A stretch of 40,161 bases of DNA, from the NCBI GenBank assembly GCA_050331575.1, contig JBHJGS010000030.1, forward strand, positions 1 to 40,161, given 5' to 3'. The position numbers and the translations under genes were made by a program. Shown in pieces: positions 9,326 to 17,635 of the stretch; position 1 is the first letter of the stretch, and each line of letters opens with the position of its first letter. Below the pieces are notes generated by a model, which saw only the letters and a list, made by a program, of their open reading frames with translations, was not told where the DNA came from and did not search any database. The DNA is from JBHJGS01 sp050331575. GTDB taxonomy: Bacteria > Pseudomonadota > Alphaproteobacteria > Sphingomonadales > Rhodothalassiaceae.

Positions 9326-10687
9326 TCAAATCCGTAACAGCGTCTGCGCCACCGCATCGACCACCTCTTGGCGCCGCGGCGAGGCGCTTTTGCGGCCAGC
9401 CCAGGATATGTCGCGGCGGGCCGGCCGCAGCGCCTTCAGCGCCTCGGTCAGGTCCGGCGCGCGTTCAGGGTCAGCCGGTGGCTTGATCGGTTCTTGCGCA
9501 CCATGGCCCCGCTGCAGCAGCGCCTTCAGCAGCAAGGTCTGGCGCGTTGCCAGCAGCTGGAGCGTGGCATCATCGGCGCGTAGCACCGAGCGGCCTTCCA
9601 GCCGGTCGATCAGCGAGCGGCCATGTTTGCGGCCCTGATCCGCCAGGAAGCCCAAGGTCGCCCCGGTCAGCGCGGCCGCTCCCAAGGTCATGCCGCCAAC
9701 CATCAGGTCGATGGCCACGCCCGCCGCCGCGCCGGTGGCCGCCGCCCGGCCCGCAGAGATGCCGAAATGCTCCAGCGTCGCCGGATCGAACGGGTCTTCC
9801 TGCCATTCGCCGCCGATGATCGGCAGGTCGGCGGGCAGATAATCCTTCGGGCCGAATTGGTGCAGCGCCAGCAGGTCCTTCACACAGCCGGTCTCATCGC
9901 CCCGCACCTTGTCTTTTAGCTGGGTCAGCGCCTGATCGCGGCTGTCCGCATCGCCCGCGGTGAAGCGTTCCGCGCGCGCGGCCGCGCTAACCAGCATGTC
10001 TGCAATCAGGCGCGCGGACTGGCGCTTCAGCTCCTGACGGCGCGCCGCCAGTTCCGCGATCAATTGCTCCAGCACCGGCGCGAACCGGTCTGACAGGGTG
10101 GCAACCTTGCGGTACAGCGCCAGTTCGCCAGCTTCATCGAATACCACGGTGTCGAAGCTGGCCACCGCATGCATGTTCACACGCGCCAGTTGCTCGCGCC
10201 AGCGGCTGTCATCGGCCTCGGCGTCGGCGACAAAATTGAACACCGGCACCACGGGGATGGCACAGCGGCCGAGAATTTCCAACTCGTCCCGATGCTTGGC
10301 GCGGACCCGTTCGCGCGTGTCGATGACATAAAGCGCCACATCGGCCGCGCGCACCTGGGCCAGCGCCTTGGCTTCCTGGGTGAAATCTCCTTGCAGGCTT
10401 TCGGTGGCGGCGAACCGGTCGATCGTCTCGGTCCAATCCAGCGCTTGCTCAGCCTTCAGCGCCTCCAGATGCCGCAAAAGACCGGTGGAATCCTCCAGCC
10501 CCGGCGTATCGTAGAGCTGCACTGCGGCATCGCTGCCGGTGCGAATCTCCGCCATGTCGACACTGCGGGTCGTCGCCGGGCGTGACGAGACTTCGCCGAA
10601 ATCGCGTCGCCGGGTCAGCGTCCGCATCAAGCTTGTCTTGCCGACATTGGTGTGGCCGACCACGGCGATCTTCAAGAGATCGGTCAT
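9326..10687 (-). CDS. Era-like GTPase with DUF3482 domain
   Basis: The N terminus is a TRAFAC GTPase: Walker A GHTNVGKTS at residues 11-19, switch-I region SSRPATTRSVD, DTPGLED as Walker B/G3, and VFNF where G4 would be expected in place of NKxD. The C-terminal half matches the DUF3482 part, with a glycine/alanine-rich hydrophobic patch (AAATGAAAGVAIDLMVGGMTLG) that could insert in or touch the membrane. The gene starts at 10687 inside the stop of the DUF2868 gene (4-base overlap), so the two are translationally coupled. This GTPase/DUF2868 pairing recurs in proteobacteria and its function is unknown. The start is fixed by the overlap and by MTDLLKIAVVG. Confidence 0.9.
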   Translation of the reverse strand: MTDLLKIAVVGHTNVGKTSLMRTLTRRRDFGEVSSRPATTRSVDMAEIRTGSDAAVQLYDTPGLEDSTGLLRHLEALKAEQALDWTETIDRFAATESLQGDFTQEAKALAQVRAADVALYVIDTRERVRAKHRDELEILGRCAIPVVPVFNFVADAEADDSRWREQLARVNMHAVASFDTVVFDEAGELALYRKVATLSDRFAPVLEQLIAELAARRQELKRQSARLIADMLVSAAARAERFTAGDADSRDQALTQLKDKVRGDETGCVKDLLALHQFGPKDYLPADLPIIGGEWQEDPFDPATLEHFGISAGRAAATGAAAGVAIDLMVGGMTLGAAALTGATLGFLADQGRKHGRSLIDRLEGRSVLRADDATLQLLATRQTLLLKALLQRGHGAQEPIKPPADPERAPDLTEALKALRPARRDISWAGRKSASPRRQEVVDAVAQTLLRI

Positions 10688-12078
10688 GCCGCGGCCCCTT
10701 GGTCTAGGTCGCGTTCGACGATGCGATCCAGCGCCAGACCCGCGGCATGGGCGGCCGCCACCCAATCCTCGCGCCGGGCGCGTGCCTCAGCCGGGCCCAG
10801 GCGGCGATCCAGCCGCGCCCCGCCGGTCAGCCACACTTCCGCGACCGGGATCTCGTCGACGAACGGCGCCAAGCCGGCGGTCACGCCGCGGTCTGGCGTT
10901 TGGGTCAGGTCAGCCACGATGATCAGACGCTCCGCATCGGCTTGGGCCAGCGCCTGCAAGGCGCCGGCAGCCTGCGTTGCCCCATCGACCAAGCCCAGAT
11001 CGCGGCCCGGCGCCGGGGGCCAACCCGCCATCGGCGGATCGATCTCCCACCCCAGAAAGGCCGCGCGGCGTGAGGGGTCGTCCGGCGTCTCGGCCCGACG
11101 CGGCAGCACCGCCGGCTGCTGCGGCGCCGATGCCGGTGCGGGACGCTGGCTGGCAAACAGCGGCGCCAGCTGCGGTGCCAGCCGGGCAAAGGCGGGCAGG
11201 CTGAGATCAAGCGGCCGATGCAGGGCCAGGCGGCGCGCTCGCCAGGCACTGACGCCAAGCGCCACGGCCCGCGGCAGCAGCCCATAGACCAGCACCGATC
11301 CGATCAAAAACCCCGACCAATGGCCTGGATCGGCCTTGGGAATGCCTTGGCCGCGATATTGCGAGGCGGCCAGGGTTGCCGCGTCGGGCACCGCAAATCC
11401 CAGCGCCTGGAGCGGCGCGGACAAAGCCAAGCTGATCTGGCGATACCGCTCCGCTGAAAGGATCGTGGTTTCCCAGACAAAGTAATATTGCTGAATGGAC
11501 AGCAGCAAGAGCACCGCGGCGAGGGCCCCGATCAGAAAGGCCGTCCAAAGATAATGCGACATCACAGAGGCGCTCCAACGCGCCGCCGGCCCGCCGCTCA
11601 GGCGCGTGAGCACGGCCGTCACGGCCGCCGGGCTGTCTTTATCCCACCGCGCCGTCAACCAACCGGCAGCCGTGATCAGCGCCCCACCCAGACTATTCGC
11701 ACGCACCACCTGTGGGCCCCGGGTCATCACCGCCAGCCACACCGCGAATGCCAGGATCTGCAGCCCCAAAATCGCTAGCAACACGTAGAAAATATTGACC
11801 ACGCCGTTCGGGCCGGCCGCCAAGGCGGTCCGCGCGGTCAAGGCGCCAGCACAAAACGCCAGGACGCCGGTTGCCAGGCCGATCAGCTTGACATGGCGAC
11901 GGACGCGCGCCAAAGCCGCGCGCATCGCCGATGCCTTGGCATGATGGCTGAAATAGTGCAGCAGGCGCGCCTCAGCATCGCCGGAGCTGGCACGGGCGCG
12001 CTCCGCCGCAGCAGCGTCAAGGCCGCTCTCTCCGGCCAGTGCATGAGCCAGGAAACGCGCATCTGAAGCTTGGGTCAT
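10684..12078 (-). CDS. DUF2868 family membrane protein
   Basis: A 464-residue protein with four clear hydrophobic segments: about residues 64-87 (LIGLATGVLAFCAGALTARTAL), 95-120, 178-205 (LWTAFLIGALAAVLLLLSI) and 263-285. They are followed by a long soluble region with proline/alanine-rich linkers and an FLGWEIDPP segment, and a C-terminal domain with IIVADLTQTPDRG. This layout matches DUF2868 proteins, which are found directly upstream of DUF3482 GTPases. The pair probably forms a membrane-anchored GTPase complex, but no activity is established. I start at the ATG at 12078; an upstream in-frame ATG at 12138 adds residues with no family resemblance. Confidence 0.85.
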   Translation of the reverse strand: MTQASDARFLAHALAGESGLDAAAAERARASSGDAEARLLHYFSHHAKASAMRAALARVRRHVKLIGLATGVLAFCAGALTARTALAAGPNGVVNIFYVLLAILGLQILAFAVWLAVMTRGPQVVRANSLGGALITAAGWLTARWDKDSPAAVTAVLTRLSGGPAARWSASVMSHYLWTAFLIGALAAVLLLLSIQQYYFVWETTILSAERYRQISLALSAPLQALGFAVPDAATLAASQYRGQGIPKADPGHWSGFLIGSVLVYGLLPRAVALGVSAWRARRLALHRPLDLSLPAFARLAPQLAPLFASQRPAPASAPQQPAVLPRRAETPDDPSRRAAFLGWEIDPPMAGWPPAPGRDLGLVDGATQAAGALQALAQADAERLIIVADLTQTPDRGVTAGLAPFVDEIPVAEVWLTGGARLDRRLGPAEARARREDWVAAAHAAGLALDRIVERDLDQGAAA

Positions 12079-12266
12079 ACCGCGCTTTTCCGATGCTTGC
12101 GCAGCCGGCGCAAGGGCGCTGCAGCCGGGCTGCGACAAACCCGCAGCCCCGATATCAAAGAACAGTGAATTTTTGACACAAAGCGTTGTTTTGGGGCGGC
12201 ATTTGATGGTTTCGAAACCCTCTGCGCGGATGAGTTCAAATCCAAGATGAAGAACCGGGAGTGATT

Positions 12267-12929
12267 ATGAGCGTCGCCAGCAGTCTCTTGCCGCCCTCCA
12301 TTCAAGCCTATCTGCAAAATCATTCCGTGCGCGAAGCCCCTGAACTGGCGGCCATTCGCACAGCCTCCGACCGGCTGCCCGAGGCGCGCATGCGCTCTTC
12401 CGCAGAGCAGGTGCAGTTTTTGTGCCTCCTGCTGCAATTGATGCAGGCGCGCCGCGTCATCGAGGTTGGCGTGTTCACCGGCTACGCGACACTCGGTTTC
12501 GCCCTGGCGCTGCCGAATGAGGGGCGGGTCGTGGCCATGGACTTGACCGACCGATGGCTCGACGAGGCGCGCCGGCAATGGCGCAGGCGCCAGGTCCAAC
12601 ACAAGATCGAATTGCGCCTCGGCGCGGCCGACGAAAGCCTGGACGAACTCATCGCCATGGGCGAGACGGACAGTTTCGACTTTGCCTATATCGATGCCGA
12701 CAAAGAAGGCTATGCCGGCTATTATGAACGCTGCCTGACATTGGTTCGAACCAACGGCCTGATCGCCATCGACAACACCCTGTGGTCCGGCCGGGTCGCC
12801 GAGGCTCAGGCAGATGATCCCGACACGCGCGCGCTAAAGGCCCTGAACAAGGCCTTGCACGGCGACGACCGGATCGATCTGAGCCTGATCCCGATCGGCG
12901 ACGGAGTGACGCTGGCCCGCAAACGCTGA
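12267..12929 (+). CDS. Class I SAM-dependent O-methyltransferase
   Basis: The 220-residue protein fits the caffeoyl-CoA/catechol O-methyltransferase-like family. It has VIEVGVFTGYATLGFALALP as the SAM-binding motif I, VAMDLTDRWLDEARRQW for the ribose-binding acidic residue, FDFAYIDADKEGYAGYYE with the metal-binding Asp, and GLIAIDNTLWSGRV with the second metal site (Asp-Asn). It would methylate a hydroxyl group on a small aromatic or similar acceptor using a divalent metal. The ATG at 12267 has GGGAG well placed; a GTG two codons earlier is also possible. It stands alone, so the substrate is not indicated. Confidence 0.9.
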   Translation: MSVASSLLPPSIQAYLQNHSVREAPELAAIRTASDRLPEARMRSSAEQVQFLCLLLQLMQARRVIEVGVFTGYATLGFALALPNEGRVVAMDLTDRWLDEARRQWRRRQVQHKIELRLGAADESLDELIAMGETDSFDFAYIDADKEGYAGYYERCLTLVRTNGLIAIDNTLWSGRVAEAQADDPDTRALKALNKALHGDDRIDLSLIPIGDGVTLARKR

Positions 12930-12946
12930 GGCGGGATGGCCGCCCG

Positions 12947-12982
12947 GCTTACGCCGCCTGATCCGCTTACGCCGCCTGATCC
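12947..12982. repeat. Perfect tandem duplication of 18 bp at msrB 3' end
   Basis: GCTTACGCCGCCTGATCC occurs twice in direct succession (12947-12964 and 12965-12982). On the minus strand each unit reads GAT CAG GCG GCG TAA, so the last codons and stop of msrB exist in two copies. Translation ends at the first stop; the second copy is untranslated. Confidence 0.9.
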
Positions 12983-13374
12983 TCCGGCTTCAGTTTCAGC
13001 GCCACGGAATTCATGCAGAAACGCCGGCCGGTCGGCGGCGGGCCGTCGGGGAAGACATGGCCCAAATGGCTGTCGCAGCGGCTGCACAGCACCTCGATGC
13101 GGACCATGCCGTGCGACGTGTCGCGCCGCTCGGTCACTCGATCCGGCGCAATCGGCTCGAAAAAGCTCGGCCAGCCGGAGCCGGAGTCGAATTTGGTCGA
13201 TGAGCGAAACAAGGCCTGACCGCAGGCGACACAGGCATAAATGCCGGGCCGCTTCTCACCGTTATACGCGCCGGTGAACGGACGCTCGGTTCCGGCCAAC
13301 CGGCACACACGGAATTGTTCGGGTGTCAAAACATCCCGCCATTCCGCTTCGGTCTTGATGATCTTGTCTGTCAC
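12967..13374 (-). CDS. msrB: Peptide-methionine (R)-S-oxide reductase
   Basis: MsrB reduces the R epimer of methionine sulfoxide in damaged proteins. The 135-residue protein shows the two zinc pairs Cys48/Cys51 (CVAC) and Cys97/Cys100 (CSRC), the GSGWPSF block, the HLGHVFPDGP block and the catalytic Cys120 in RFCMNSVAL. The start ATG overlaps the stop of sppA by four bases, so they form a translationally coupled operon that links two protein-quality functions. The C terminus falls in an 18-bp tandem duplication. There is no signal peptide, so it acts in the cytoplasm. Confidence 0.97.
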   Translation of the reverse strand: MTDKIIKTEAEWRDVLTPEQFRVCRLAGTERPFTGAYNGEKRPGIYACVACGQALFRSSTKFDSGSGWPSFFEPIAPDRVTERRDTSHGMVRIEVLCSRCDSHLGHVFPDGPPPTGRRFCMNSVALKLKPEDQAA

Positions 13375-15206
13375 CGCGCCCTCACGTCACACGTTTCGCA
13401 CAAGACATAGAGATGGTCGGGATCTTGCAGCATGGCAACCTGGTCCAACGCGTTGCGAACCTCGCCGAGCAGGCGGCCAAGCGGGCCTTTAGGCGGTGAC
13501 GGCTGCCACACGCCATGGGCTTGCGCATCGGCCATCAGCTGCATGACCAGCTTCTCATAGGGGCCTGGCGCCTTCTCGACATAGCGGATGTCATAACGCT
13601 CCAGGCCGGCCAGGTCCGCCGCAGCGGCAATGGCCTCGTCGAGGCCGCCCAGTGCGTCGACCAGCCCCAATTCCTGGGCCCTCACACCGGACCAAACACG
13701 GCCGCGCGCAACCTGATCGATCTCCTCCACCGAGCGACCGCGACCGTCGGCGACGACCTGCAGGAAATCCTGATAGTTGTCACGCACGGTGGCCTGAAGC
13801 CAGGCTTTTGCCTCCGCACTGAGCGGACGCAGCGGGTTGATCCCGGCCGCCAGCGGCGTCGTGCCGACACCATCGGAATGCACGCCAATCTCGTTCAGGC
13901 TGTCCTCGAACGTGACGAACGCGCCGAAAACGCCAATCGAGCCGGTTATCGAACTGGGATGGGCAAAGATCCGGTCCGCATTGGTACTGATATAGACCCC
14001 GCCGGAGGCCGCCACCGACCCATAGGAGGCGACGACCGGCTTGCCCGCGGCGCGAAGGGCCGCGACTTCCTGGCGGATCAGTTCAGCTGCGAAAATGGCG
14101 CCGCCGGGGCTGTCCACCCGCAGGACCACGGCCTTCACATCATTGTTTCGGCGCGCGGCCCGCAATAGCTTGATGAAATCTTCCGATGCCGTGACCTGGG
14201 GCCCGCCCTCGCCGGGAACGATTGTCCCGCGCGACGTCACCACAGCGACCTGGTCGCCGGACGGGCGACCCTGCGCGGCCTTGGCATTTTGCACATAATC
14301 GCTGAGCGAGACGGTGCGAAAGCCGCGCGTCGTCCGGGCGCTTTCAAACACAGTCCCCGCCTCGGCGCGCCAGGCATCAATGCCGACGATGCGGTCGATC
14401 AACCCCAGCTCAAGCACCGCCTGGGCATTGTCGCCGCCGAAGCGCTCTAACGCGTCGGCCGGATTCTGAGCGAAACCCCGCAGGCGGTCGCGATCAAGGC
14501 CGCGGGCATCGGCGACCGCATCCAGATACTGCGTCCACAAGGCGTTCAGCAGGTCCGCATTGGCTTCGCGGGCCTCGTCAGACATGCTGTTGCGGGTAAA
14601 GGGTTCAATGGCCGACTTGAACTCGCCGACCCGGAAGATGTGCGGCGTGGCTTTGATCTGTTCCAACGCCTCGGCATAAAAGAGCGGATAGGTGCCATAG
14701 CCGGTTAGGATCAAGGACCCTGCGGCGTTCATCCATACCTGATCGGCCTGCGCCGCCAGCAGATACTGGGCCTGCGTGAAATAGCGGCCATATGCCAGGA
14801 CCGGCTTGCCCGTCGCCCGGAACGCCGCGATTTCATCGGCCACCCAGTGCAGCGCCGCCGTGCCGCCGCCAACGAAACTATCCAACCGCACCACCATGCC
14901 GGTAATGCGGTCATCCTCAGCGGCTCGCCGGATCGCCAACACCACGTCACGCACCAGCGTTTCCCGCGGAACGTCGCCGATGAACGGATTGGCGAAATAA
15001 TCCGCCGGGTCGAGGCGCGAGGCGGTCTCCACCAGAGATCCGCCGATCTTGAGCTCAAGAACGGCATTATCCGGCACCGCCGCGATCTTGGGCTGTTGCT
15101 GGAGCGCGCCAGCAATCACAATGAACAAGACAGCAAATACCAGGGCTGCAGAGATAATCACAAAGCCCTTCAGGGCCAACCACAGCCAACGCAAAACAGT
15201 AACCAT
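13371..15206 (-). CDS. sppA: Signal peptide peptidase SppA, 67K type
   Basis: A 611-residue membrane-anchored serine protease that degrades leftover signal peptides. One hydrophobic helix lies at residues 14-34. It has the duplicated two-domain form: the N-terminal half holds the general base Lys197 in RVGEFKSAIEPF, and the C-terminal half holds the nucleophile Ser401 in SVAASGGVYIS. These match Lys209 and Ser409 of the E. coli enzyme. VDSPGGAIFAAELI is the family's oxyanion block. I start at the ATG at 15206 with AGAGG upstream and the helix immediately following; an in-frame ATG at 15248 would add 14 residues. It is first in an operon with msrB. Confidence 0.96.
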   Translation of the reverse strand: MVTVLRWLWLALKGFVIISAALVFAVLFIVIAGALQQQPKIAAVPDNAVLELKIGGSLVETASRLDPADYFANPFIGDVPRETLVRDVVLAIRRAAEDDRITGMVVRLDSFVGGGTAALHWVADEIAAFRATGKPVLAYGRYFTQAQYLLAAQADQVWMNAAGSLILTGYGTYPLFYAEALEQIKATPHIFRVGEFKSAIEPFTRNSMSDEAREANADLLNALWTQYLDAVADARGLDRDRLRGFAQNPADALERFGGDNAQAVLELGLIDRIVGIDAWRAEAGTVFESARTTRGFRTVSLSDYVQNAKAAQGRPSGDQVAVVTSRGTIVPGEGGPQVTASEDFIKLLRAARRNNDVKAVVLRVDSPGGAIFAAELIRQEVAALRAAGKPVVASYGSVAASGGVYISTNADRIFAHPSSITGSIGVFGAFVTFEDSLNEIGVHSDGVGTTPLAAGINPLRPLSAEAKAWLQATVRDNYQDFLQVVADGRGRSVEEIDQVARGRVWSGVRAQELGLVDALGGLDEAIAAAADLAGLERYDIRYVEKAPGPYEKLVMQLMADAQAHGVWQPSPPKGPLGRLLGEVRNALDQVAMLQDPDHLYVLCETCDVRAR

Positions 15207-15282
15207 TTGTTCAAAACACCTCTTGGGTCGATCTGATCTGATTGACACAGCCGTCTAACGGGGCCGGCACCCGACGTCTAGA

Positions 15283-15338
15283 GCGTTGCCCGATCTCATT
15301 GGCTCACCTTTGGTGATCAATGAGGCCGGAAGCAACAC
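15283..15338. repeat. REP-like imperfect palindrome A
   Basis: The left arm GCGTTGCCCGATCTCATTGG... and the right arm ...TCAATGAGGCCGGAAGCAAC pair imperfectly around the turn CACCTTTGGTG. Together with the next palindrome it fills much of the 370-base gap between sppA and the HPr gene. It resembles dispersed palindromic units found in alphaproteobacterial intergenic regions. No gene is visible in this gap. Confidence 0.55.
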
Positions 15339-15354
15339 CCTTAACCTATGACTC

Positions 15355-15418
15355 CTAGAGTCTTTTCTCGGCCAAACCGACTCTCGAAGAGATTCGGTTT
15401 GATCGGAAAAGGCTCTAG
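15355..15418. repeat. REP-like 64-bp palindrome B
   Basis: The element begins CTAGAGTCTTTTCTCGGCC and ends GATCGGAAAAGGCTCTAG, and its two halves pair over nearly their whole length around CGAAGAG. Palindromes of this form, opening and closing with CTAGAGC-like ends and containing GATCGGAAA, are common dispersed elements in alphaproteobacteria. It could fold as a long hairpin in RNA from either strand and may separate the sppA promoter from the upstream operon. Confidence 0.7.
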
Positions 15419-15541
15419 CCGCCCAACGCCTCACAAGCTGGTTAGGCCACTGGTCTCGCGCAACATCTGACCGATGGGGATCGCTGGGCGATACCAATCG
15501 CTCGGACAAAGCTGCTCGTCCCATAGAGGGCGGGCATTTTC

Positions 15542-15573
15542 ATCCGGGCAATCGCGATCGCGATTGATCGGAT
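15542..15573. repeat. 32-bp palindromic repeat, copy 1
   Basis: Arms ATCCGGGCAAT and ATTGATCGGAT flank the perfect palindrome CGCGATCGCG. The element lies six bases past the HPr stop codon. A second copy is at 39461-39492; the two share 28 of 32 bases, and the last 21 are identical. It may serve as a hairpin at the end of the PTS operon, although no T run follows. Confidence 0.75.
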
Positions 15574-15578
15574 GGTGC

Positions 15579-15863
15579 CTAATGCGTGCTATCGCCATCT
15601 TCTTCATCGAATTTGCGCGCCAGCAACTCCTCAATGGCCTTCAAGGCCGCAGCCGCGTCTCGTCCTTGTACGCTGACCTCGATGCTGTCGCCATAGGCCG
15701 CGGCCAAAAGCATCAGCCCCATGATCGATGTGCCGGTCACGCGCATGCCTTCACGTTCGACCCACACATCAGCATCGAAGCCGGCGACCAGTTTGACAAA
15801 TTTGGCCGAGGCACGCGCATGCAAACCCCGCTTGTTGGTCAGCGTCAACCGATGCCGGATCAC
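15579..15863 (-). CDS. HPr phosphocarrier protein of the PTS
   Basis: HPr passes phosphate from Enzyme I to EIIA proteins. The 94-residue protein has His15 in GLHARAS, the PEP-dependent phosphorylation site, and Ser46 in GTSIMGLM, the site modified by HPr kinase, whose gene lies in the same operon. The start overlaps the EIIA stop by four bases. No sugar permease (EIIB/EIIC) is nearby, so the phosphorelay is likely regulatory, as known in other alphaproteobacteria. A 32-bp palindrome follows the stop. Confidence 0.96.
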   Translation of the reverse strand: MIRHRLTLTNKRGLHARASAKFVKLVAGFDADVWVEREGMRVTGTSIMGLMLLAAAYGDSIEVSVQGRDAAAALKAIEELLARKFDEEDGDSTH

Positions 15864-16273
15864 GGCTCATCGGTCTCCCCGGCCAGCAGCCGGCTGGCGA
15901 TATTGATATATTTACGGCCGCTATCCCGCGCGCTGGTGACGGCCTCGGCCAGCGACTGTTGGCCGCGCACCTCCATCAGCTTGATCAGCAAGGGCAGATT
16001 GGTACCGGCGATCACTTCCACGCGGCCCTGGCCCAACAGCGAATTGGCCAGGTTCGACGGGGTGCCGCCGAACATGTCCGTCAGGATAATGACACCATCG
16101 CCGGTATCCACCGACTTCACCGTTTGCAGGATTTCCTGCCGGCGCTGCTCCATATCATCGTCCGGGCCGATGCACACCGTTCCGATCTGCTCTTGCGCCC
16201 CAACGACATGCTCCGTGGCGATGACGAATTCTTCGGCCAAGCGTCCGTGGGTTACCAGAACCAGTCCGATCAT
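15860..16273 (-). CDS. PTS EIIA component, mannose/fructose family
   Basis: This 137-residue single-domain EIIA has the mannose-family N terminus MIGLVLVTHG with the phosphoryl-accepting His9. DGVIILTDMFGGTPSNLA is the conserved loop and dimer region. It receives phosphate from HPr. No cognate EIIB or EIIC is encoded nearby. In relatives this protein is a regulatory output of the HprK-HPr phosphorelay. It is translationally coupled to the HPr gene and lies 38 bases after rapZ. Confidence 0.95.
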   Translation of the reverse strand: MIGLVLVTHGRLAEEFVIATEHVVGAQEQIGTVCIGPDDDMEQRRQEILQTVKSVDTGDGVIILTDMFGGTPSNLANSLLGQGRVEVIAGTNLPLLIKLMEVRGQQSLAEAVTSARDSGRKYINIASRLLAGETDEP

Positions 16274-16311
16274 CTCATGCGTCTTCCCTTGGCCGATTGT
16301 CGCCCGCGCGG

Positions 16312-17205
16312 CTATGCAGCAGGAGCCGCATCACAATCGCGATGGGAAATGGTGACGCGATAGCCGTTGCGCTGCAAGAGGTGTCCGATTAGTTCGGCGA
16401 CATAGACCGAGCGGTGCCGGCCGCCGGTGCAGCCAATCCCTAAGGTGAAATAGCTCTTGCCTTCACTTCGGTAGCGCGGCAGCAGGAACAACAGCAGATC
16501 TATCATCCGGTCGAGAAAGGGCTGAAAGCTCTCATCGCCGGCGACATAATCGGCCACCGCTTGATCCAAGCCGGTGCCCGGCTTTAAATCCGGCACATAA
16601 TGCGGATTGCGCAGAAACCGCACATCCACCAGCATATCGGTATCGCGGGGCAAGCCACGGGAATAGCCAAACGACATCACCACCAAGGTCAGCCCCTGCG
16701 CCGCGCTCAACCGATAGCGGGCCTTCAATCGGCGCCGGGTGTCGGCGATCGACTGGCCGCTGGTATCGAACACGAAATCGGCGCGATTGCGCAGAGGCGC
16801 CATAATTTCGCGCTCCCGCGTGATGCCGTCCATGATCGGCCGGTCCAACGCCAGAGGATGCCGCCGCCGGGTTTCCGAAAAGCGCTGCGCCAGCGTCTCA
16901 TCATTGCATTCGAAGAACAGCACCGCCACCTCGATGTCGTCGCGCTGGCGCAGGACATCAATCTGCTCCACCACCTTGTCGGCGCGAAAGGCGCGGGTGC
17001 GGCAGTCAATGCCCACCGCCAGTGGGCGCGGCTCCTCGTGCGCGGGATTGTCGTCGATCAGGTCGAGCAGCGCCGGCAGCAGCGCAATGGGAATATTGTC
17101 GACCGCATCATAGCCCAGATCTTCCAGGGTTTTCAGTGCCGTCGTCTTGCCCGCGCCGGACAGACCGGTGACAAACAAGACCCTGGAACGCGAAGTATCG
17201 GCCAT
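16312..17205 (-). CDS. rapZ: RapZ/YvcJ family nucleotide-binding protein
   Basis: At 297 residues this is full length for the family. It has Walker A GLSGAGKT at 14-21, DNIPIALLPALL, the DCRTRAF block, SFGYSRGLPRDTDMLVDVRFLRNP in the middle and the C-terminal GIGCTGGRHRSVYVAELI signature. In E. coli RapZ guides RNase E to the small RNA GlmZ. In other bacteria the family binds nucleotides, and its role in alphaproteobacteria is less clear. Its place between hprK and EIIA matches the conserved PTS-linked context. Confidence 0.95.
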   Translation of the reverse strand: MADTSRSRVLFVTGLSGAGKTTALKTLEDLGYDAVDNIPIALLPALLDLIDDNPAHEEPRPLAVGIDCRTRAFRADKVVEQIDVLRQRDDIEVAVLFFECNDETLAQRFSETRRRHPLALDRPIMDGITREREIMAPLRNRADFVFDTSGQSIADTRRRLKARYRLSAAQGLTLVVMSFGYSRGLPRDTDMLVDVRFLRNPHYVPDLKPGTGLDQAVADYVAGDESFQPFLDRMIDLLLFLLPRYRSEGKSYFTLGIGCTGGRHRSVYVAELIGHLLQRNGYRVTISHRDCDAAPAA

Positions 17206-17221
17206 GAAGAGGTCCGGTCAA

Positions 17222-17635
17222 TCAGCCAATCTGTGCCAGCGCCAGTTCCACCTTCATGGCAGCGCTGACATCGAACGCATCAAACCGGTACACCGGTACC
17301 GGCGTGGCCAGAATGTCGCGGCTGGCCGGCTGGGGCAAGCGTTCGATCCGTTGGCGCGGCAGCAAGTCGGCGATCATCGCCAGCGGGGCGCTCGCCCGGT
17401 AGGGCACACAGATCAGGCCGAGCCCGCGCACCTCCAGGCGGCCGGCAATGGCAGCCGGCGCCTGAACCCGCACGCTCGCGCCGTCCCGACGGAGCTCGAC
17501 ATAATCGTCTGCCACCAGCACCGCGCCACGGTCGATCAGGCGCAGCGCCAGATCCGACTTGCCGGCCCCGGACGGGCCGGTCAGCAACACCGCCCGGCCG
17601 GCCAAGGCCACCGCGGTTGCGTGGAACAGGCTCAC
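17222..17635 (-). CDS. hprK: HPr kinase/phosphorylase, short alphaproteobacterial form
   Basis: A 137-residue protein equal to the C-terminal catalytic domain of HprK. It has Walker A GPSGAGKS at residues 20-27, then VADDYVELRR and LEVRGLGLICVPY, which are the conserved acidic and signature blocks. The N-terminal regulatory domain of the Firmicute enzyme is absent, as is usual in alphaproteobacteria, so this is not a truncation. It should phosphorylate and dephosphorylate HPr on Ser46. The start is GTG and overlaps the chvG stop by four bases (GTGA), which indicates coupling. Confidence 0.93.
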   Translation of the reverse strand: MSLFHATAVALAGRAVLLTGPSGAGKSDLALRLIDRGAVLVADDYVELRRDGASVRVQAPAAIAGRLEVRGLGLICVPYRASAPLAMIADLLPRQRIERLPQPASRDILATPVPVYRFDAFDVSAAMKVELALAQIG

